A program made the translations under genes and the position numbers. Below the pieces are notes generated by a model, which did not search any database, had not been told where the DNA came from, and saw only the letters and a program-made list of their open reading frames with translations. 64,000 nucleotides of DNA from GWE2-42-39 sp034003625 (GTDB taxonomy: Bacteria > Bacteroidota > Bacteroidia > Bacteroidales > Prolixibacteraceae), in the NCBI GenBank assembly GCA_034003625.1, contig JAVEYG010000006.1:81984-145983 (forward strand), read 5' to 3'. Of this stretch, positions 26,849-35,883 are shown piece after piece (within the stretch, counting starts at the first letter, position 1; each line of letters starts with the position of its first letter).

Positions 26849-27283
26849 CTATCGCTTTCTTGAACTCTTTGGCGTAGCTTCCGATTGTCCGGGAAAGGAG
26901 TTTTTTCGGATACGAATGCTATACTCTTGTTCGGCCAGTTGAACTAAACGGTCAAGAATGTTGGCTTTATCCACGGCATTGATCATCTCCTGTTCCAATA
27001 AGGATTTCTCTTTCTCCAGCAGACGAACTTTCTGTTCCAACTCGAAAATCTTTTGTTGCGGAGTCTTGGTCATAATTCTCTGTGTTTGAAAATCTTTTTC
27101 AAAACTACCATATTTTCGCCGCCACTCGGTTATTGTACCATGTCCTTGAATACCATATTTTCGCATGGCTGCTTTTACTCCAATAAATCCACTTTCTACT
27201 TCCCGGACTACTGCCAGTTTGGAACTCATCGAATAATCCCGCTGTGTACGCTTGTAATACAAGCTTTTGTAATCTTCTTCCAT
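26849..27283 (-). CDS. IS3-family transposase OrfA (helix-turn-helix, leucine zipper)
   Basis: The 144-residue protein has an N-terminal helix-turn-helix (residues ~20-70, KAAMRKYGIQGHGTITEWRR). A coiled coil follows (residues ~78-105, KIFELEQKVRLLEKEKSLLE), as usual for IS3-group OrfA. The ATG is at 27283, 18 bp inside the right inverted repeat. The heptamer A-AAA-AAC near the end of the gene allows the -1 shift into orfB. Confidence 0.92.
   Translation of the reverse strand: MEEDYKSLYYKRTQRDYSMSSKLAVVREVESGFIGVKAAMRKYGIQGHGTITEWRRKYGSFEKDFQTQRIMTKTPQQKIFELEQKVRLLEKEKSLLEQEMINAVDKANILDRLVQLAEQEYSIRIRKNSFPGQSEATPKSSRKR
26900..26906 (-). other. Programmed -1 frameshift site AAAAAAC joining OrfA and OrfB
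   Basis: On the minus strand the zero-frame codons are CGA-AAA-AAC, so the heptamer A-AAA-AAC is in the X-XXY-YYZ register. After a -1 shift the frame reads on through LLSRTIGSYAKEFKKAIGAL directly into OrfB without a stop. This is the canonical arrangement for IS3-family elements. Confidence 0.85.
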
Positions 27284-27336
27284 AGTGTTACGCTTTTTTG
27301 TGTAACGCTATTTCAGGACGTGACAGGATAAAATAT

Positions 27337-27366
27337 AAAAAGGGCAGTCTCACCACTGCCCTTTTT
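27337..27366 (+). terminator. Rho-independent terminator right of the IS, probably the original end of the ExbB/ExbD operon
   Basis: AAAAAGGGCAGT at 27337-27348 pairs with ACTGCCCTTTTTT at 27354-27366. It lies 12 bp outside the right IS end. Before the insertion it would have been about 25 bp after the second exbD stop, the expected place for the operon terminator. Confidence 0.9.
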
Positions 27367-27548
27367 TATTGCATTACAATCTGCGCGTTATTAGAAAATA
27401 GTTAATTATCAAAAATTTAAATCCCATTTATAGTGCAAAAAATCAACATGCCAGAATTTTTGCTTTTTTTGTGTACCATTAACCACAGCGCAACAAGAAA
27501 TAAAAAACAAAAACTTTCGTGTAACTGCACTGTTAACATTGCTGAGAA

Positions 27549-30128
27549 ATGACTAATTCAAATATCCAATTTATAAAACAACCAATAGTGGAAAATCCCG
27601 TTTGGAAAAAGCTATTTGTAGAATCGAATATTCCGGAAAAATTAACCCCCCTGAAGGAATTGAGCCGGAACCTCTGGTGGGCATGGAACAATGAAGCGCG
27701 CGAATTATTCCATACCATTGATGCCGGAATATGGGAAGAATGTGAACATAACCCGATCGTACTGCTTGAAAAAGTAAGCTACCAGCGGTTCCTCGAACTG
27801 GAGAAAGATTCTCATTTCATGGGAAAACTGGCATACACTTACAGCCTGTTTTGCAGTTATCTTGGCGAGCGGGAAAAACACAAGACTCCGTCAATAGCCT
27901 ATTTCAGCATGGAATATGGCCTGCACGACAGCCTGAAAATATTTTCCGGGGGGTTGGGGATACTGGCCGGCGACTATTTAAAAGAAGCCAGCGACCAGAA
28001 TATCAATCTGGTCGGGGTAGGGCTCCTCTATCGTTATGGATATTTCAAACAAACTATTTCGATCCACGGGGAACAAATGTCGAATTACGAGGCCCAACAC
28101 TTCTCGAAGATACCGGTACAGCCTGCTTTCGATGAAGAAGGAAACTGGGTCCATGTAGAAGTTGAATATCCCGGGAGGACGATAAAAGCACGTACATGGA
28201 GAGTAGACATTGGTTCCATTAAATTATTCCTTTTAGATACCGATTTTGCAGAAAACCCGGATGAAGACCGCTTTGTCACCCATCATCTGTATGGAGGCGA
28301 CAACGAAAACCGTCTAAAACAGGAGATATTGCTGGGTTTTGGAGGTATCCGTGCACTGAAAAAACTGGGCTACAACGCCGATATTTATCATTGCAACGAA
28401 GGGCATTCTGCCTTTATTGGGTTAGAGCGCATATTAAACTTTATGGATTCTGAGAATCTCAGTTGGTCCGAAGCGCGTGAAGTGGTGAGATCATCGACGC
28501 TTTTTACCACCCACACCCCTGTCCCTGCCGGACACGACGCTTTCCACGACGATCTTTTCAAACGGTATATGGAAAAATATCCCGTGAAAGTTGGCCTGAG
28601 TTGGGAAGAATTTATATCGTTGGGGAAAGCAGACCCGGGGGAAAATTATTTTAACATGAGTTATCTGGCCTGTAACCTTTCTCAGGGAATCAACGGGGTA
28701 AGCCGTCTGCACGGCAAGGTCTCAAAGGAAGTGCTGAAACCCCTTTTCAAAGGCTTCCTGCCTGAAGAGTTAGAAATTGGCCATGTAACCAACGGGGTGC
28801 ATTATTCAACCTGGGTGGCCAGGGAATGGCGCCAGTTACACCAAAAATATTTCGGGGAAGCGTTTCCTGCCAATCAGTTGGATGCATCCGTCTGGAGCAA
28901 TATTTACAATGTTCCCGACGAAGAAATATGGAATACCAAACAACAGCTCCGCACAAAAACCATCAGCTATATTAAACAACGTTTTACCGACAATTGGATC
29001 AAGCGGCACGAAAATCCTAAACTGATCACTGAAGTGTTAAGCAAACTGGACCCGAATGCACTGACCATTGGTTTCGCACGCCGGTTTGCCACGTACAAAA
29101 GAGCACATGTATTATTCCAGAACCCCGATCGCCTCTCAAAAATTGTCAACAATCCTATCCGTCCGGTCCAGTTCATTTTTGCCGGTAAAGCCCATCCGGC
29201 TGACAAAGCAGGTCAAGACCTGATCAAAATGATTGTCGATATATCGAAACAACCCGAATTCATCGGAAAAATATTGTTTGTTCAGAATTACGATATGAAC
29301 TTAGCAAAAATGCTGCTCCAGGGAGTCGACATCTGGATGAATACCCCTACCCGCCCATTAGAAGCATCGGGGACCAGTGGCGAAAAAGGAGTAATGAACG
29401 GAACACTCCATTTCTCTGTACTCGACGGTTGGTGGTGCGAAGGGTATCGTGAAAACGCAGGCTGGGCACTCCCTCAGGAACGTACTTACGATGTGCAGGA
29501 TTATCAGGACCAACTGGATGCCGAAACCATTTACAATATACTGGAGCAGGAAATCCTTCCCGATTTTTATACCCGAAATGCACAGGGAACCCCGGAAAAA
29601 TGGGTTTCGTATCTGAAAAATACGTTTGCCGGTGTGGCGCCCCATTTCACCACCGCACGAATGATCAACGACTACCGGCAGCATTATTATATTCCGCAGG
29701 CCGAACGTACTGCAAAAATAAAATCGGATGGTTACAGGATGGCAAAAGTACTGGCTGCTTGGAAAAATAAAGTAGCTGAAAACTGGAAACATCTGGAAAT
29801 GAAAGATTTACAAATCACCGATGGGATCACGAATGTATTAAAAATCGGTAAGGTATATCCGGCCCGGGTCACGCTTGATCTGAAGAATCTGAGTCCTGAG
29901 GATGTGGGAGTTGAAATGGTAATTACGGAAAACGGGGAAGACGGAGGTTCTTCACACCTGGTGGAAGCTGTTGAGTTTGAAGCAGGGGCACAGGAAGGGA
30001 CTCTCTGTACTTACAGCCTGAACCTTCAGTTAATGGATCCGGGCGCATACAATTATGGCATCCGGGTATATGCAAAAAACCCAGAGTTACCACACCGTCA
30101 GGACTTTACATATATCAAATGGCTGTAG
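27549..30128 (+). CDS. glgP: Alpha-glucan phosphorylase
   Basis: The 859-residue enzyme releases glucose-1-phosphate from glycogen or maltodextrin. It belongs to the alternative GT35 subfamily (Thermotoga/Bacteroidota type): N-terminal domain with LKELSRNLWWAWN, then FSMEYGLHDSLKIFSGGLG-type sequence, and the PLP-site region PTRPLEASGTSGEKGVMNG near residue 605. An extra C-terminal beta domain follows (~770-859). The cofactor PLP should bind through a Lys in the GTSGEKG stretch. It has no glycogen-gene neighbours here. Confidence 0.93.
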   Translation: MTNSNIQFIKQPIVENPVWKKLFVESNIPEKLTPLKELSRNLWWAWNNEARELFHTIDAGIWEECEHNPIVLLEKVSYQRFLELEKDSHFMGKLAYTYSLFCSYLGEREKHKTPSIAYFSMEYGLHDSLKIFSGGLGILAGDYLKEASDQNINLVGVGLLYRYGYFKQTISIHGEQMSNYEAQHFSKIPVQPAFDEEGNWVHVEVEYPGRTIKARTWRVDIGSIKLFLLDTDFAENPDEDRFVTHHLYGGDNENRLKQEILLGFGGIRALKKLGYNADIYHCNEGHSAFIGLERILNFMDSENLSWSEAREVVRSSTLFTTHTPVPAGHDAFHDDLFKRYMEKYPVKVGLSWEEFISLGKADPGENYFNMSYLACNLSQGINGVSRLHGKVSKEVLKPLFKGFLPEELEIGHVTNGVHYSTWVAREWRQLHQKYFGEAFPANQLDASVWSNIYNVPDEEIWNTKQQLRTKTISYIKQRFTDNWIKRHENPKLITEVLSKLDPNALTIGFARRFATYKRAHVLFQNPDRLSKIVNNPIRPVQFIFAGKAHPADKAGQDLIKMIVDISKQPEFIGKILFVQNYDMNLAKMLLQGVDIWMNTPTRPLEASGTSGEKGVMNGTLHFSVLDGWWCEGYRENAGWALPQERTYDVQDYQDQLDAETIYNILEQEILPDFYTRNAQGTPEKWVSYLKNTFAGVAPHFTTARMINDYRQHYYIPQAERTAKIKSDGYRMAKVLAAWKNKVAENWKHLEMKDLQITDGITNVLKIGKVYPARVTLDLKNLSPEDVGVEMVITENGEDGGSSHLVEAVEFEAGAQEGTLCTYSLNLQLMDPGAYNYGIRVYAKNPELPHRQDFTYIKWL

Positions 30129-30194
30129 ACAAAACAAAAGAGTGGCTTTTCCTGCCATCTTTGTTCGATCCGCATCCGGGTTCCCGACCGGCAC

Positions 30195-30863
30195 TTAATA
30201 AACGGCATTAAATTTTGCTTTTACTATTTCTTTTACTTCGTCCATTTCTATTTTGCGTCCCAGTTCCCGTTCCAGCGATGTGACCCCGGAACTGATAAAG
30301 CCACAGGGGTTGATGTAACTGAAATAGCGCAGGTCGGTATTGACGTTCAGTGCAAAACCATGCATCGTCACATAACGGCTTACCCGCACCCCGATTGCGC
30401 AAATTTTGCGGGCTTTGGCCGGCTTCTCTGCATCAAGCCAAACACCTGTAGCACCTTCCCGGCGACCGCCTGCCAACCCGTACTCCGCAATAGTCGCCAT
30501 AATGGCCCCCTCCATGCGTTCAATATATTCGCGCACACCGATCTGGTGATATTCGAGATCGATAACCGGATAGCCGACTAATTGTCCCGGACCATGATAG
30601 GTAATATCGCCCCCCCGGTTAATCTTGTAAAAAACGGCCTTAATTTTCTTTAGAAAATCACCGTGAACAAGTAAATTGTTTTCATCGCCGCTTTTTCCGA
30701 GCGTGTACACATGCGGATGCTCAACCAGAAGGAAACGGTTGTCTCCCGAAGGCTGACCGGTCTCCTTTTTATGTAAAACAATGGTATTCAGAATTTCTTC
30801 CTGGTAATCCCAGCATTCTTTATAGTCTTTCAGACCAACATCTTCGTAATTGAAATTTGCCAT
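30195..30863 (-). CDS. lipB: Lipoyl(octanoyl) transferase
   Basis: The 222-residue enzyme moves octanoyl from acyl-carrier protein to lipoyl domains. Motifs are HPHVYTLGKSGDENNLL, the RGGDITYHGPGQLVGYPV signature, KICAIGVRVSRYVTMHGFALN with the catalytic Lys, and the NPCGFISSGVTSL motif with the catalytic Cys. It follows lipA with a 15-bp gap on the minus strand, so the two form a lipoate synthesis operon. Confidence 0.96.
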   Translation of the reverse strand: MANFNYEDVGLKDYKECWDYQEEILNTIVLHKKETGQPSGDNRFLLVEHPHVYTLGKSGDENNLLVHGDFLKKIKAVFYKINRGGDITYHGPGQLVGYPVIDLEYHQIGVREYIERMEGAIMATIAEYGLAGGRREGATGVWLDAEKPAKARKICAIGVRVSRYVTMHGFALNVNTDLRYFSYINPCGFISSGVTSLERELGRKIEMDEVKEIVKAKFNAVY

Positions 30864-30878
30864 TTCTAATGTAAACCT

Positions 30879-31742
30879 TTATGCCTCTGTGTGTTTTTCT
30901 GCGTGATATGACGAACGTACCAGCGGACTGCTCTCAACAAAGTCAAACCCTTTCTTAAGACCGATTGTCCGGTACTTTTCAAACTGTTCCGGAGCAATGT
31001 ACTCCACAACCGGCAGATGGTTGAGCGTTGGCGCCAGGTATTGTCCGATAGTTATCACACGGCAACCGGAAGCCAACAAGTCGTCCAGGGTTTGCAGCAC
31101 TTCGTATTCTGTTTCGCCCAACCCAAGCATGATGCCCGATTTGGCAATTTTCCCCGACCGGGAAATACACCTGATTACTTCAAGGCTACGCCGGTATTTA
31201 GCTGCACTTCGGATTTGCGGGCTCAATCGTTCCACAGTCTCTAAATTGTGGGAAATAACCTCTGGCTGCGCACTGATCACCATCTGTATCAATTCTTCTT
31301 TACCCTGAAAGTCAGGGATCAGCACCTCCAATTTTGTATTTGGGTTCAATTTTTTGACTTCGTAAATGGTCTCCGCCCAGGCGGATGCGCCCAGATCGGG
31401 AAGGTCGTCACGGTCAACCGAAGTAATAACGCAATGGCGTAGTCCCATAATCTGTACCGACCGGGCCACCCGTTTGGGTTCTTCGGTGTCGACGGGAAGT
31501 GGTTTGCCTGTCTTTACACCACAAAATTTACAGTTACGTGTACAAATATCGCCTAATATCATCAGGGTAGCTGTGCCCCGGTTCCAGCATTCGCCAATGT
31601 TCGGACAGTTACCGCTGGAGCAAATCGTATGCAACCCGTATTGGGCAACCAGATTTTTAACTTTTGAATAGCTTTCCCCTTTGGGCATTTTCATTTTCAT
31701 CCAACGGGGCAAGCGCTGACGGTCCTTTAAATCGTTTGTCAT
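30879..31742 (-). CDS. lipA: Lipoyl synthase
   Basis: This radical-SAM enzyme of 287 residues inserts two sulfurs into protein-bound octanoyl groups. The auxiliary cluster Cys set is CSSGNCPNIGEC and the radical-SAM set is CTRNCKFC. The C-terminal serine of the auxiliary cluster is in SSPLVRSSYHA. The frame is open to a TTG at 31763, but a TATTTTTG promoter element overlaps that codon, so the ATG at 31742 (MTNDLKDRQRLP) is the better start. It forms an operon with lipB. Confidence 0.95.
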   Translation of the reverse strand: MTNDLKDRQRLPRWMKMKMPKGESYSKVKNLVAQYGLHTICSSGNCPNIGECWNRGTATLMILGDICTRNCKFCGVKTGKPLPVDTEEPKRVARSVQIMGLRHCVITSVDRDDLPDLGASAWAETIYEVKKLNPNTKLEVLIPDFQGKEELIQMVISAQPEVISHNLETVERLSPQIRSAAKYRRSLEVIRCISRSGKIAKSGIMLGLGETEYEVLQTLDDLLASGCRVITIGQYLAPTLNHLPVVEYIAPEQFEKYRTIGLKKGFDFVESSPLVRSSYHAEKHTEA

Positions 31743-31760
31743 TGCAAACAAAAATTTGTG

Positions 31761-31768
31761 CAAAAATA
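31761..31768 (-). promoter_or_regulatory. -7 element TATTTTTG of the lipA-lipB operon
   Basis: On the minus strand TATTTTTG ends 18 bp before the ATG at 31742. It overlaps the in-frame TTG at 31763 and so excludes that start. Confidence 0.6.
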
Positions 31769-31876
31769 GGGTAAATAATTTGTATTATCCTGCATCATAT
31801 CATTCAGGCAAGAATAAAAACACGATTATTTTAATCAATCACAAAAATGAAAGTGGCTGAATGTTATTTTTGTGGA

Positions 31877-33739
31877 ATGAAGAAGAAAGCTCAAATAATA
31901 TTTACCGGATTGCTTTTTACAGTCATATCATTCATATCTGGCGCCCAGAATATCGATGTCAACGACCTGAACCTGGCAGGCAAATATTTTCAGGATGGCG
32001 AATTTGAAAAGTCCGGAGACCTTTATCTGAGGCTTTTTGAAACTTCTCGCCAACCGGTTTATTTTACCATTTTCCTGAATTGCATGATTGAACTGAAGGA
32101 TTATGAACGCGCAGAAAAAGAAATAAAAAAGCAACTAAGGAGTTCTCAGCGCAGCCCGGAATTGTATGTACAATATGGATACATACTGAAATTACAAAAC
32201 CGCTATGAAGAAGCCGTAAGAAATTTCGAAAAGGCAATAGAAGATGTTGACCGCAATAAATCATCGTATAACCAGCTGGCTGGAGAATTTCTTAACCGGG
32301 GAGAGTTTGAATATGCCGAGAAGGTGTATATGCAGGGGCAACAACAATTACCCGACGAAAAGTTTCATTACGAACTGGCGCGTACTTACATGTATCAGCG
32401 AAACTACGACCGCATGCTCGACGAATATCTCAAGGTACTGCACATAGACGAAAATAACCTGACAAACATACAAAACAATATACTTTCGGCCCTTTCACTT
32501 GATATAGACGGTTCGCTGAACGAACTTTTTCGTGTAAAACTTCTGAAACAAATACAAAGCGAACCCAACCTGACGGTGTACAACCGCCTGCTTATCTGGT
32601 TTTTCGTTCAGGAAAAACAATTTGCAAATGCCCTTCGCCAGCAAATTGCCCTTGACAAGCGAACCGGAACAGAAGATGAATTCATTTTAAACCTGGCTGA
32701 CATTGCCGGGCGCAATAAAGAATACGGCGAAGCGCTGAAAGCATATGATTATTTGTTGTCGAAAGGAGTTCAGGCGCCAGTGCATATAAAAACAGTCAAA
32801 GCGAAGATGAATATGTATTACAACCGGTTTCTCGATTTCGAAAAATCTTCGCCGGCTGAAGCTGAAAAACTGAATGTCCTGTTTGGCGAATGCTTCTCCA
32901 TCCTGGGCTATTCCTCCGAAAGTTACAAACTGATGATTGATCATGCCCATCTGCTTGCATTTTATCTGAACCGCCCCGGACAGGCTCTCGATTTGCTGAA
33001 CAATGCACTTAAAATCCAGGGGCTCAACCCGCTCCAGTATTCCGAAATTAAAATGGAAATTGCCGACCTTCAGGTATATAAAGGCGATGAATGGGACGCC
33101 GTACTCGAATATTCACAAGTGATTGAGCGTAACAAAACCAATACCCTGGGCGACGAGGCAAAATTGAAAAAAGCCCGGCTCAGTTATTACCTGGGCGATT
33201 TCAAATGGGCTCAGGTCCAATTAGATGTAATTAAGGCCAGCACATCGAAAATGACCTCAAATGATGCCTTCGAACTATCAATGCTGATCGGGAACAACCT
33301 GAATTTAGATACCACGGATATCCCGATGCAGATGTTTGCCCGGGCCGATCTGTACCTGTTTCGGAACCAGGACTCACTGGCCCTACAGGTATTCGACTCC
33401 ATTTATACTGAATTTCCGAAGCACAATCTGCACGACGAGATATTATTCCGTAAAGCAAGCATCTGCCAGAAACGCGGAGAATATGACAAAGCTGCCGAAA
33501 ACCTGAAAATCATTGTCGAAGAAAACGGTTACGGCCTGCTGGCTGACGATGCGCTTTTTTTGCTCGCAGAGATTTACCAGTTTCATTTAAACAGGAAAGA
33601 AGAGGCACAGGAACTGTACCGGAAAATGCTGGCAGAATATCCGGGCAGCGTGTACGTAACAGAAAGCCGTAACCGGTTTCGCTATCTTCGGGGCGATCCC
33701 TCCTCCACAGAGCCTGCCGGGGGCAATAGCGGGAGCTAA
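31877..33739 (+). CDS. Exported tetratricopeptide-repeat protein
   Basis: This 620-residue protein starts with a signal peptide (MKKKAQIIFTGLLFTVISF, cleavage near GAQN). TPR-type helices run almost throughout: clear units near residues 20-130 (YFQDGEFEKSGDLYLRLFE, YGYILKLQNRYEEAVRNFEK), weaker ones in the middle and again near 500-600 (AENLKIIVEENGYGLLADDA). It is probably periplasmic, with a protein-interaction role. An in-frame ATG at 31847 would spoil the signal peptide, so I chose 31877. The next gene starts 1 bp after the stop. Confidence 0.85.
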   Translation: MKKKAQIIFTGLLFTVISFISGAQNIDVNDLNLAGKYFQDGEFEKSGDLYLRLFETSRQPVYFTIFLNCMIELKDYERAEKEIKKQLRSSQRSPELYVQYGYILKLQNRYEEAVRNFEKAIEDVDRNKSSYNQLAGEFLNRGEFEYAEKVYMQGQQQLPDEKFHYELARTYMYQRNYDRMLDEYLKVLHIDENNLTNIQNNILSALSLDIDGSLNELFRVKLLKQIQSEPNLTVYNRLLIWFFVQEKQFANALRQQIALDKRTGTEDEFILNLADIAGRNKEYGEALKAYDYLLSKGVQAPVHIKTVKAKMNMYYNRFLDFEKSSPAEAEKLNVLFGECFSILGYSSESYKLMIDHAHLLAFYLNRPGQALDLLNNALKIQGLNPLQYSEIKMEIADLQVYKGDEWDAVLEYSQVIERNKTNTLGDEAKLKKARLSYYLGDFKWAQVQLDVIKASTSKMTSNDAFELSMLIGNNLNLDTTDIPMQMFARADLYLFRNQDSLALQVFDSIYTEFPKHNLHDEILFRKASICQKRGEYDKAAENLKIIVEENGYGLLADDALFLLAEIYQFHLNRKEEAQELYRKMLAEYPGSVYVTESRNRFRYLRGDPSSTEPAGGNSGS

Positions 33740-33740
33740 A

Positions 33741-34634
33741 ATGAACCGGCAGCAAAAAGCATATCTGTTTGCACTGGCTGCAGTTTTTTGCTGGTCAACG
33801 GTAGCCACAGCTTTTAAAATCGGACTTCAGTACCTGCCAGTACTCCATCTGATCTTAGTAGCATCGGTTACCTCATTTTTTGTTTTTCTGCTGATTGTTT
33901 TATGGCAAAAACGCAATGCCCGTTTTCTTGCCGGCGGCATAGCCGGCATCCGGCGTTCAGCTTTACTGGGAGCATTGAACCCTCTGATATATTACCTCGT
34001 TTTGTTTTCAGCATACAATCTGTTGCCCGCTCAGGTCGCCCAACCGCTAAACATGGTGTGGCCCATTATGCTTTCCCTGCTATCTGTCCCTTTTCTGAAA
34101 CAAAAACTTACATGGAGGCATGTAGTTGCCATTTTTACAAGTTTTAGCGGGATACTCTTCATTTCGTCACAGGGCCGGTCCGACGGATTTACAAATACCA
34201 GCTTTGTTGGAGTGGCACTGGCATTGTCGGCAAGTATATTATGGTCGCTATACTGGATCTTCAATGTACGCGACAAACGCCCCGAGCCGGTCAAATTGTG
34301 TTGGAACTTTTTCTTCGGTTCATTGTATTTGCTCGTTGCCGTGGGTTTATTTCCTAATCCGGATTTTCATTGGGGAGCAGGTATACTTGCGGGAATTTAC
34401 ATTGGCCTTTTCGAACTTGGCATTGCCTATATTTTCTGGATGCAGGCCATGCTGCTGAGTGAAAACAATGCACAAATCGGCAACCTGGTTTTTATTGCCC
34501 CTTTTGTCTCACTGATATTTATTCATTTCTTCCTTCATGAAACAATTTATTACACAACCTTTATCGGCCTGCTTTTTATTGTCGGGGGAATCGTTATCCA
34601 ACAGGTAAAACCAAAGTTTAACATGAAAAAATGA
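33741..34634 (+). CDS. EamA/DMT-family transporter, second copy
   Basis: The 297-residue inner-membrane protein has ten hydrophobic segments in two EamA repeats, starting AAVFCWSTVATAFKIGLQYL. It is only distantly similar to the transporter at 9647. It is probably co-transcribed with the upstream TPR gene (1-bp gap). Substrate unknown. Confidence 0.88.
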   Translation: MNRQQKAYLFALAAVFCWSTVATAFKIGLQYLPVLHLILVASVTSFFVFLLIVLWQKRNARFLAGGIAGIRRSALLGALNPLIYYLVLFSAYNLLPAQVAQPLNMVWPIMLSLLSVPFLKQKLTWRHVVAIFTSFSGILFISSQGRSDGFTNTSFVGVALALSASILWSLYWIFNVRDKRPEPVKLCWNFFFGSLYLLVAVGLFPNPDFHWGAGILAGIYIGLFELGIAYIFWMQAMLLSENNAQIGNLVFIAPFVSLIFIHFFLHETIYYTTFIGLLFIVGGIVIQQVKPKFNMKK

Positions 34635-34666
34635 AACGTTTCGTACTTGTATTTTTCAGGAAATTG

Positions 34667-34674
34667 TATTTTTG
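34667..34674 (+). promoter_or_regulatory. Promoter of tRNA-Thr: TTG and TATTTTTG
   Basis: TATTTTTG at 34667-34674 has a TTG at 34647-34649 at near -33 spacing (17 bp between them). It lies 39 bp before the tRNA. Confidence 0.6.
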
Positions 34675-34713
34675 TGGCACATTTTTCCAGGCAGGTTCCA
34701 CTGTCGCATAAAA

Positions 34714-34785
34714 GCCTTCTTAGCTCAGCGGTAGAGCAGCTCACTCGTAATGAGCAGGTCGCGGGTTCAAATCCCGTGGAAGGCT
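34714..34785 (+). tRNA. tRNA-Thr (anticodon CGT)
   Basis: This 72-nt tRNA has acceptor GCCTTCT pairing with GGAAGGC (one G-T pair), discriminator T, and D-arm AGCTCAGCGGTAGAGCA-type. The anticodon stem-loop is CTCACTCGTAATGAG with anticodon CGT and the T-arm is GCGGGTTCAAATCCCGT. CCA is not encoded. A T-rich run follows. Confidence 0.97.
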
Positions 34786-34826
34786 CTTTTTTCTTTCTCT
34801 TTCCGTCTTCTTCAGGTTAAAAGTCC

Positions 34827-34834
34827 TACCTTTG
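34827..34834 (+). promoter_or_regulatory. -7 element TACCTTTG before ruvC
   Basis: TACCTTTG fits TAnnTTTG. It lies 13 bp before the first in-frame ATG (34848) and 22 bp before the second (34857), favouring the second as the start. Confidence 0.5.
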
Positions 34835-34856
34835 AATGGTCAGTTGAATGGTATTC

Positions 34857-35411
34857 ATGGAAAAAACAGCCAAACGTATTTTAGGAATCGATCCGGGAAC
34901 CAATGTGATGGGATACGGATTGATTGAGATCAACAACAACAGACCCCAAATCCTTCAGGTAGGGGTTGTAAAAACAACCGGGTTTGAAAATCACTACCTG
35001 AAACTGAAGCATATTTTTAACCGTGCAGAATACCTGTTCAACGAATTTTTACCCGACGAGCTGGCTATTGAATCGCCTTTTTACGGGAAAGATATCCAGG
35101 CTATGTTGAAATTAGGCCGGGCACAGGGCATTGTAATGGGATTGGCTTTGCAACGCGACATCCCGGTTTTTGAATATGCCCCGCTCAGGGTGAAACAATC
35201 AATTACCGGCATGGGACGTGCTGCCAAGGAACAGGTTGCCTATTTCCTGAAAAACATGCTTGTGCTCGACGAATGGCCCCGTGAATTAGATGCTACCGAT
35301 GCCGTGGCAGTGGCTATATGTCATTATCTCCAGCAAAAAAATCCGCTCACGAAAAGCGGGTATAAAAACTGGAACGACTTTATAAAAAAGAACCCTGACC
35401 GCATAAAATAA
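34857..35411 (+). CDS. ruvC: Holliday junction resolvase RuvC
   Basis: The 184-residue endonuclease cuts four-way junctions during recombination together with RuvAB. Catalytic acidic residues are visible in RILGIDPGTNVMGYG (Asp), ELAIESPFYGKD (Glu) and LDATDAVAVAICHY (Asp pair). Start 34857 (MEKTAKRIL) fits the family and the promoter position better than 34848. A hairpin follows the gene at 35432-35455. Confidence 0.95.
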   Translation: MEKTAKRILGIDPGTNVMGYGLIEINNNRPQILQVGVVKTTGFENHYLKLKHIFNRAEYLFNEFLPDELAIESPFYGKDIQAMLKLGRAQGIVMGLALQRDIPVFEYAPLRVKQSITGMGRAAKEQVAYFLKNMLVLDEWPRELDATDAVAVAICHYLQQKNPLTKSGYKNWNDFIKKNPDRIK

Positions 35412-35431
35412 TTTCCCTACAGGACACAAAA

Positions 35432-35455
35432 ATACTGTTCCGGAAGAAACAGTAT
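35432..35455. terminator. Hairpin between convergent ruvC and HIT genes
   Basis: ATACTGTT at 35432-35439 pairs with AACAGTAT at 35448-35455, followed on plus by CCCGTTGTTTTT. This is a weak, AT-rich stem, plausible as a shared terminator. Confidence 0.4.
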
Positions 35456-35476
35456 CCCGTTGTTTTTAATCCGGGA

Positions 35477-35872
35477 TCAGGCTATTTGCCCGGCAATTTT
35501 ATCTCTTATCTCAACAAATTCTTCCGGGCTTAATTTCAGTTTTTTCGAAAAGTTTAGCAAATCGCCCTCATCCTGCATGGGAATCAAATGAATGTGTGCG
35601 TGAGGCACTTCCAAACCGAGTACCAGGACACCCACTTTTACACAGGGAATGGCTTTTTTCAGGCCTTCGGCAACTCGTTTTGCAAACAGTTGAAGCCCGG
35701 CATATGTTTCATCGTCAAGGTCGAAAAGGTAGTCAACCTCTTTTTTCGGGATAACCAGTGTGTGCCCTTTTACGACGGGCATAATATCGAGAAATGCAAA
35801 ATAATTCTCGTCTTCAGCCACCTTATACGAAGGGATTTCGCCATTTACAATCCGTGTAAAGATGCTTCCCAT
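35477..35872 (-). CDS. HIT-family nucleotide-binding hydrolase
   Basis: The 131-residue histidine-triad protein has the motif HAHIHLIP near residue 98 and the N-terminal IFTRIVNGEIPSYKVAEDE, as in Hint-type proteins. Such enzymes hydrolyse purine nucleoside phosphoramidates or AMP-lysine. It starts 11 bp after the greA stop, the usual Bacteroidota greA-hit pair. Confidence 0.93.
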   Translation of the reverse strand: MGSIFTRIVNGEIPSYKVAEDENYFAFLDIMPVVKGHTLVIPKKEVDYLFDLDDETYAGLQLFAKRVAEGLKKAIPCVKVGVLVLGLEVPHAHIHLIPMQDEGDLLNFSKKLKLSPEEFVEIRDKIAGQIA

Positions 35873-35883
35873 AGCCGCAAGAT

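Larger units (their letters stand above)
25935..27325 (-). mobile_element. IS3-family insertion sequence, 1391 bp, apparently intact
   Basis: The ends are 25-bp imperfect terminal inverted repeats starting TGT and ending CA: 25935-25959 (inner part AGCGTTACA) and 27301-27325 (inner part TGTAACGCT). They share CGTCCT and AGCGTTACA blocks. A 3-bp target duplication GGA flanks both sides (25932-25934 and 27326-27328). Inside are orfA and orfB on the minus strand, joined by a -1 frameshift site. The left end carries a perfect palindrome followed by T residues. Confidence 0.92.
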
